Program-made: the position numbers and the translations under genes
Assembly: GCA_016938015.1 (NCBI GenBank)
Contig: JAFGVL010000043.1
Coordinates: forward strand, 1-36,862
DNA from: Paludibacteraceae bacterium
GTDB taxonomy: Bacteria > Bacteroidota > Bacteroidia > Bacteroidales > Paludibacteraceae
DNA length: 36,862 nt
Reading direction: 5' to 3'
Shown here: positions 33,001 through 36,862 of the stretch, piece by piece
Layout: each line of letters begins with the position of its first letter
Numbering within the stretch: the stretch's first letter is position 1
Notes under the pieces: generated by a model
Seen by the model: the letters and a program-made list of their open reading frames with translations, nothing else
Databases searched by the model: none
Told to the model about the DNA's origin: nothing

Positions 33001-34167
33001 TTAGTTTTCATTTTCGTCAATTACAACTTGTTTTCTAACAACTACTTGTTTACGTATTACCACAGGTTCAGTTTTTTTACTACTGTCAATGGTTATAGGC
33101 TCATTGGTTTGTATAGGCTTATCTGTTGTTTGAATACTTGTTGAGTTGTTTTCTACGGGTTCTTGTTTACTAGTATTCTTAGTTATTGTAGATGCTGAAA
33201 GAGTTTGTTTTTCCTTTTGTGTTACTTCCTGTGTTATTGGTTTGCTAACTTTTTTATAATCAGATTGCGGCAAACTGTCTTCCTGTAAAATTGGCGTTGC
33301 ATTTTGTATTGGTGTTTCAATTGTTGGTTGAATGTGAATAGGTTCTTTTTTAGAGGAGTATTGTTGGTAGGCAATAATCCCTATTAAACTGGCACTTACA
33401 ATACCAATACCCCAATAAATAACTGAAGAAGATTGAAAAAAGCCAACTTTAGGCAGAGGAGTAGTTGTTTTATTGTTAGCAATCAATTTTTTTAATGTGC
33501 TAGATTGATTAGGAACAGCCAGTTTGAAATCGGAAAAAGATTTTTTATACAAACGATCAATATAGTTGGCTTTTGCTCCTGCTGTAAACAGAGGCAAACC
33601 AAGTAATATTTTCTTACGTTTATCTTTTTCTTTTTTCATTTCCAGTGTTTTTTCAACCAATAGCGCCTGAATTTTTTTTCGAGCTCTAGATAAATGTGAT
33701 TTTGAGGTGTTTTCTTCAATATCCAGCACTTCGCTTATTTGTTTGTGAGAATAACCCTCAATGACATATAAATTAAAAACTGTTTTGTGATGTAGTGGAA
33801 TTAAATCAATAACTTCCAATAAATCTTGTTGTGAAAAATGGGCGTTAGTAATCAATGCTTGTGCCGAACTATCAGTAGTTTCAGGAGTTATTTCATCGGT
33901 AATAAATACTTCATCAACATCGGTAAAGCTATTTTTTTTACTGTTTCGAATATATTCCAGTACATTATTTAGCACTACCTTTTTAAGCCAACCTTCTAAT
34001 GAGCCGTGTCCATTAAAAGTGTGGGCGTTTTCTATGGCTTTAATAAATCCATCGTGAAGCAAGTCTTCAGCAAGTTGACTGTCGTGTACATATCTTCTGC
34101 AAATACCTAATAATTGACCAGCTTGTTGTTTGTATATTTTATTCCAATCAAAGTTATTTTTGCTCAT
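33001..34167 (-). CDS. ECF-type sigma factor fused to a transmembrane helix and extracytoplasmic tail
   Basis: A 388-aa protein. Residues 1-75 hold sigma region 2 (QLAEDLLHDGFIKAIENAHTF, then GWLKKVVLNNVLEYIR). Residues about 112-175 hold region 4 (DLIPLHHKTVFNLYVIEGYS, HKQISEVLDIEENTSKSHLSR, RKKIQALL). Usual ECF factors stop near here. This one continues with a basic linker, a single membrane helix at about 248-268 (VIYWGIGIVSASLIGIIAYQ) and a 118-residue Thr/Ser/Gln/Pro-rich tail ending in repeated VVRKQVV. Predicted topology: sigma domains cytoplasmic, tail in the periplasm, as if an anti-sigma-like anchor were built in. A CTGCAAC-N16-ATCT site 17 bp upstream of the start suggests autoregulation. 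Release by proteolysis is a hypothesis. Confidence 0.85.
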   Translation of the reverse strand: MSKNNFDWNKIYKQQAGQLLGICRRYVHDSQLAEDLLHDGFIKAIENAHTFNGHGSLEGWLKKVVLNNVLEYIRNSKKNSFTDVDEVFITDEITPETTDSSAQALITNAHFSQQDLLEVIDLIPLHHKTVFNLYVIEGYSHKQISEVLDIEENTSKSHLSRARKKIQALLVEKTLEMKKEKDKRKKILLGLPLFTAGAKANYIDRLYKKSFSDFKLAVPNQSSTLKKLIANNKTTTPLPKVGFFQSSSVIYWGIGIVSASLIGIIAYQQYSSKKEPIHIQPTIETPIQNATPILQEDSLPQSDYKKVSKPITQEVTQKEKQTLSASTITKNTSKQEPVENNSTSIQTTDKPIQTNEPITIDSSKKTEPVVIRKQVVVRKQVVIDENEN

Positions 34168-34183
34168 CCCTTTACTATTTGTT

Positions 34184-34210
34184 AGATGTATTTTTTTTAA
34201 AAAGTTGCAG
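34184..34210 (-). promoter_or_regulatory. Putative autoregulated ECF promoter of the sigma gene
   Basis: CTGCAAC at 34210-34204, a 16-bp spacer that is T/A-rich, and ATCT at 34187-34184, followed by the ATG at 34167. Spacing and both elements match the sites in front of the two mini-transcripts. Confidence 0.55.
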
Positions 34211-34281
34211 TTGTGGTTAAACTATTTTTAAATAGCTCTAATTATTTTTTATTTTTCTCTAAAACAGGCAGATGTAAAAAA

Positions 34282-34818
34282 CTATTCTTCTTCTGCCAAG
34301 TCCAAATTTACTAAACCTTTGGGCAAAATCATATGAATAATTTGGTTTTTTTCATCAATAGACGAAATAAAATCATCGGTAGCAGGTATGAGTAACTCTT
34401 TTCCGTCAAAATCTAGTATAAAAAGTGTATTTTCTGTGCCAGTATCAACTTCTATAATTTTACCTAACGAACCAAGCTTTTGTTCTTGCACTTCGAATCC
34501 CACAAAATAATTTATCTCCAATTCTTGCTCCGTTTCTTTGAGTGCAAATTGTTGGTGTATGTAAATGGTTTTATTGCATAGTTCGCGAGCTTGTTCGTCG
34601 GAGTTTATCCCTTCTAGTTTAACCAGTGCAGAACTAGTTGTTTTGTACCTGAAGTTTTCAATAAAAAAAGGTACTAAAAGACCCTCAATTTCAAAAATGA
34701 AGTAAGGCATATTTTCTTCATCAAAGTTGTTCCTCGAAAAAATAAAAGAAATTTCGCCTTTTACCCCATGAGGTTTGACAGTTTTACCTACTTCAACTAC
34801 TTCGTTTTTTGTAATCAT
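34282..34818 (-). CDS. rimM: 16S rRNA processing protein RimM
   Basis: A 178-aa ribosome maturation factor acting on the 30S head with protein S19. The N-terminal domain begins EVGKTVKPHGVKGEISFIF (VGKTxxPHGxxGE), and the C-terminal PRC-barrel includes GSLGKIIEVDTGTENTLFIL, then LLIPATDDFI and MILPKGL. The start is set at ATG 34818 (MITKNEVVEVG). A 52-residue upstream in-frame extension lacks family similarity and would overlap the rpsF promoter. It is divergent from rpsF-rpsR-rplI, grouping ribosome-related functions. rpsP is not adjacent. Confidence 0.93.
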   Translation of the reverse strand: MITKNEVVEVGKTVKPHGVKGEISFIFSRNNFDEENMPYFIFEIEGLLVPFFIENFRYKTTSSALVKLEGINSDEQARELCNKTIYIHQQFALKETEQELEINYFVGFEVQEQKLGSLGKIIEVDTGTENTLFILDFDGKELLIPATDDFISSIDEKNQIIHMILPKGLVNLDLAEEE

Positions 34819-34918
34819 TATGGTGCTTGGTTTATACCTACAATTTGACATCAAAGATACTTTATTCATTATTTTAAAGCAAATAGCGTATAAAAATGAT
34901 TTTGTTGCAAATAGATTA

Positions 34919-34949
34919 TTGTATATTGAAAAAAATAATTCTATCTTTG
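34919..34949 (+). promoter_or_regulatory. Promoter of rpsF-rpsR-rplI
   Basis: TTG at 34919-34921, a 20-bp spacer and TATCTTTG at 34942-34949, a perfect TAnnTTTG box. The leader of about 50 nt contains a small GCTTTT/AAAAGC hairpin, possibly used for ribosomal-protein autoregulation. Confidence 0.7.
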
Positions 34950-35006
34950 TGCCCCGCTTTTGAGATAAAAGCATTATTTAATTAACAAATTTAATTGTAA
35001 GAGTTT

Positions 35007-35363
35007 ATGTTAAAAAACTATGAAACCGTTTTCATTTTAACTCCCGTTTTGTCTGACGCTCAGATGAAGGAAACGGTCGCAAAATTTAAAGATCTCCTTG
35101 TAAAAGAGGGAGCGGAGATTGTAAATGAAGAAAACTGGGGATTAAAAAAGATGGCTTATCCTATCGGTAAAAAATCAACAGGTTTTTATTCGTTACTTCA
35201 GTTTAATGCAGAACCAACTGTTGTTGCAAAGTTGGAAACACAATATCGTCGTGATGAGCGCGTTATTCGGTTCTTAACTTTTGCGTTAGACAAGTATGCC
35301 GCAGAATATGCTGCTAAAAGAAAGAGTGTTAAATCAACTAAAGAAGTAGTGAAGGAGAGCTAA
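35007..35363 (+). CDS. rpsF: 30S ribosomal protein S6
   Basis: A 118-aa ribosomal protein that binds S18 on the 30S platform. It starts [17 protein letters not shown] and shows [20 protein letters not shown] and [19 protein letters not shown], all typical. It has a short lysine-rich C-terminal extension. First gene of rpsF-rpsR-rplI, 3 bp before rpsR, with a clear promoter at 34919-34949. Confidence 0.97.
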   Translation: MLKNYETVFILTPVLSDAQMKETVAKFKDLLVKEGAEIVNEENWGLKKMAYPIGKKSTGFYSLLQFNAEPTVVAKLETQYRRDERVIRFLTFALDKYAAEYAAKRKSVKSTKEVVKES

Positions 35364-35366
35364 ATT

Positions 35367-35636
35367 ATGAGTACAAATAATTCTGAAATTCGTTATTTAA
35401 CACCTCCATCTGTTGAGGTGAAGAAGAAAAAATACTGTCGTTTTGAAAAGAGCGGTATTAAATACATTGATTACAAAGACCCTGAGTTTTTGAAAAAGTT
35501 TTTGAATGAGCAAGGTAAAATCCTTCCTCGTCGTCTTACCGGTACTTCGTTGAAATATCAACGTAAAGTAGCGCAAGCAGTTAAAAGAGCGCGTCATTTG
35601 GCGTTGCTCCCTTATGTAACCGATATGATGAAATAA
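35367..35636 (+). CDS. rpsR: 30S ribosomal protein S18
   Basis: An 89-aa S18. The conserved core is [36 protein letters not shown], and [20 protein letters not shown], with the usual DPEFLKKF between. It has a somewhat extended N-terminus ([18 protein letters not shown]), common in Bacteroidota. It lies between rpsF and rplI; S6 and S18 form a heterodimer in the ribosome, so the order is functional. Confidence 0.97.
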   Translation: MSTNNSEIRYLTPPSVEVKKKKYCRFEKSGIKYIDYKDPEFLKKFLNEQGKILPRRLTGTSLKYQRKVAQAVKRARHLALLPYVTDMMK

Positions 35637-35651
35637 AAAGGAGGAAAAGAT

Positions 35652-36095
35652 ATGGAAATTATATTAAAAGAAAATGTAGAATTTGTTGGATACAAAGACG
35701 ATGTAGTAACTGTTAAAGACGGTTATGCTCGTAACTATTTAATTCCACAAAAAAAGGCCATTTTGGCAACTGCATCGGCAAAGAAAATGTTAGCTGAAGA
35801 TTTGAAACAACGTGCTCATAAATTAGAGAAAATCAAAGCTGAAGCAACTGAATTAGCTGAAAAATTGAACGGATTAACTGTTACCTTAGGTGTAAAAGCC
35901 AGTTCGAACGGTAAAATATTTGGATCGGTTACTACCATTCAAATAGCTGAAGCTATCGAAAAAGCAGGATACGTGGTTGACAGAAAATTAATTACTCTTA
36001 AAGAGGCTATCAAAGAAGTAGGTGCTTATAAAGCTATTTTAAAATTACATAAAGAAGTTACGGCTGAAGTAGCTTTGAATGTTGTTGTAGAATAA
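35652..36095 (+). CDS. rplI: 50S ribosomal protein L9
   Basis: A 147-aa L9: N-terminal RNA-binding domain MEIILKENVEFVGYKDDVVTV, DGYARNYLIPQKKAILAT, a central helix rich in Lys/Glu, and the C-terminal domain (LGVKASSNGKIFGSVTTIQI, LHKEVTAEVALNVVVE). Length is normal. AGGAGGAAAAG about 7 bp before the ATG is a stronger Shine-Dalgarno-like sequence than most genes here show. Last gene of the ribosomal operon, before a strong terminator. Confidence 0.97.
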   Translation: MEIILKENVEFVGYKDDVVTVKDGYARNYLIPQKKAILATASAKKMLAEDLKQRAHKLEKIKAEATELAEKLNGLTVTLGVKASSNGKIFGSVTTIQIAEAIEKAGYVVDRKLITLKEAIKEVGAYKAILKLHKEVTAEVALNVVVE

Positions 36096-36114
36096 AACAA
36101 AACATAACTATTTT

Positions 36115-36145
36115 AAAAACCGACATACTAATGTCGGTTTTTTTT
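36115..36145 (+). terminator. Intrinsic terminator after rplI
   Basis: AAAAACCGACAT (36115-36126) pairs perfectly with ATGTCGGTTTTT (36131-36142) around loop ACTA, followed by more T. Confidence 0.93.
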
Positions 36146-36177
36146 TGTTTATACAGTAAATAATACTATAAAAAATA

Positions 36178-36185
36178 TATCTTTG
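36178..36185 (+). promoter_or_regulatory. Promoter -7 box of the small secreted protein gene
   Basis: TATCTTTG matches TAnnTTTG exactly, 27 bp before the ATG at 36213. No -33 TTTG at the usual distance. Confidence 0.55.
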
Positions 36186-36212
36186 GGATGACCTAAATTT
36201 AAATTTATACCA

Positions 36213-36776
36213 ATGAAAAAATTAGTTCTTTTATTTTTATGCATTGTTCCATTTCTTCTTTACAGTCAGAGTGTTACGGTTTACCGAAGTTTTGAAGAAT
36301 ACCAAAACAAAAAGGGATTGAAGTTTGAGGCGTATCAAAAAATGGTTCATACACCTTCCGGAAAATATCGTTTGGTGGTTCGAAAAGCTGGTAAAAATAT
36401 AAAGGTGAAATGTGAAAAATTATGGGGATTTGTATTGGCTAAAGAGCTTTACAGAACTTATGGAACGGGTCAATATGTAAAGCTTGTTAGTGAAGATAAA
36501 CTGTATTATTTCGAAAATGGAGAAGCTTATTTAAATAAAGGTACATTTATAGTAGGGCATTATAATTTTGTGGCTAAAACGATAGATGGAGAACTAGTGC
36601 CTATGCCTAATCCGGATTCGAAACCGGAAATTATTCAGCAATACGAACAATTTAAAGAAGTAAACCCTCAGTATAAAAAGTTTTTCGATTGCTTTGATAA
36701 AAGTCATGATTTAGAAATTTGCAGAGACTGTATTGATAGGTTTAATTATCCGGATAAAATTAGACCTTTTCAATAA
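36213..36776 (+). CDS. Small secreted hypothetical protein
   Basis: A 187-aa protein with a clear signal peptide (MKKLVLLFLCIVPFLLYSQS, likely cleavage near residue 18-20). The mature part is mostly hydrophilic, with aromatic strand-like segments and three to four cysteines near the C-terminus (FFDCFDKSHDLEICRDCIDR), possibly one or two disulfides in the periplasm. I recognise no family. It has its own -7 box upstream and follows the ribosomal operon terminator. Its stop codon is only a few bases from the 83-bp inverted repeat at the window end, whose hairpin would terminate it. Confidence 0.8.
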   Translation: MKKLVLLFLCIVPFLLYSQSVTVYRSFEEYQNKKGLKFEAYQKMVHTPSGKYRLVVRKAGKNIKVKCEKLWGFVLAKELYRTYGTGQYVKLVSEDKLYYFENGEAYLNKGTFIVGHYNFVAKTIDGELVPMPNPDSKPEIIQQYEQFKEVNPQYKKFFDCFDKSHDLEICRDCIDRFNYPDKIRPFQ

Positions 36777-36779
36777 TAA

Positions 36780-36862
36780 AAAAGGGGCTGTCCAAAAAGA
36801 CAGCTCTTTTTTTGTGTCTTATGCAGCCAGATTATAATTTTCAGAAGTGTTTATCTTAAAAA
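36780..36862 (+). repeat. Right copy of the 83-bp terminal inverted repeat
   Basis: An exact reverse complement of 4-86: AAAAGGGGCTGTCC, a GCTGTC/GACAGC hairpin, T7, then shared sequence to the window end. It lies right after the secreted-protein gene, as the left copy lies after gnd. Consistent with two oppositely oriented copies of one IS or dispersed repeat at the contig boundaries. Confidence 0.75.

Noticed and set aside
34819-34974. An N-terminal extension of RimM
   Set aside because: It would cross the rpsF promoter on the other strand and adds residues without family similarity; the family start motif follows ATG 34818.
34950-35006. A classic S6:S18-binding leader motif before rpsF
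   Set aside because: A small GCTTTT/AAAAGC hairpin is there, but I could not match the conserved motif elements with confidence.

Overview
The window is a low-GC chromosomal segment from a member of the Bacteroidota, probably Bacteroidales. The evidence is seven or more exact or near-exact TAnnTTTG -7 promoter boxes, a type III glutamine synthetase, DapL-type diaminopimelate synthesis, a fused MurF-alanine racemase, and GSCFA, FISUMP and DNRLRE family proteins. No phage, plasmid or CRISPR genes were found. Both ends carry the same 83-bp sequence in inverted orientation, so the window looks like a contig broken at two copies of a dispersed repeat, probably an insertion-sequence end.

Region 1 (about 100-12400) is a divergent hexuronate catabolic locus. 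The right arm (+) holds uxaC, kdgK, kdgA and an ExuT-type transporter. The left arm (-) holds, in transcription order, a LacI-type sensor without a DNA-binding domain, a tagaturonate/fructuronate epimerase, an SDR mannonate oxidoreductase, a second PfkB kinase, a LarA-superfamily nickel-pincer epimerase and gnd. No mannonate dehydratase (uxuA) is present. The left-arm order suggests an alternative route: tagaturonate to fructuronate to mannonate to gluconate to 6-phosphogluconate to ribulose 5-phosphate. This is the main metabolic hypothesis of the window.

Region 2 (12400-15300) is accessory. It has a Kunitz/BPTI-type lipoprotein, a gene-poor 700-bp stretch with an (AG)13 microsatellite inside a split ORF, and two tandem FISUMP lipoproteins separated and flanked by three copies of a related hairpin element.

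Region 3 (15300-29700) is mostly housekeeping: pheT, a greA-family 3' remnant, an LRR protein with a J-domain-like HPDK motif, a methyltransferase, glnN, dapL and dapF on the minus strand. On the plus strand are a GSCFA protein, a VC0807-like membrane protein, murF-alr and a universal-stress-like protein.

Region 4 (29670-34210) looks like a self-contained regulated surface module. It has an ECF-type sigma factor carrying its own transmembrane helix and extracytoplasmic tail, a small envelope protein and two DNRLRE lipoproteins. After each lipoprotein gene lies a nearly identical unit of about 80 bp with a putative ECF promoter, a 7-codon ORF (MKFTFGW) and an intrinsic terminator. The same promoter pattern, CTGCAAC-N16-RTCT, occurs just upstream of the sigma gene, which suggests an autoregulated sigma factor driving two tiny transcripts.

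Region 5 (34280-36780) holds rimM divergent from rpsF-rpsR-rplI, then a small secreted protein. Several intergenic spacers, and one coding region, contain short tandem arrays of period 7, 8 or 9, some folding into hairpins.
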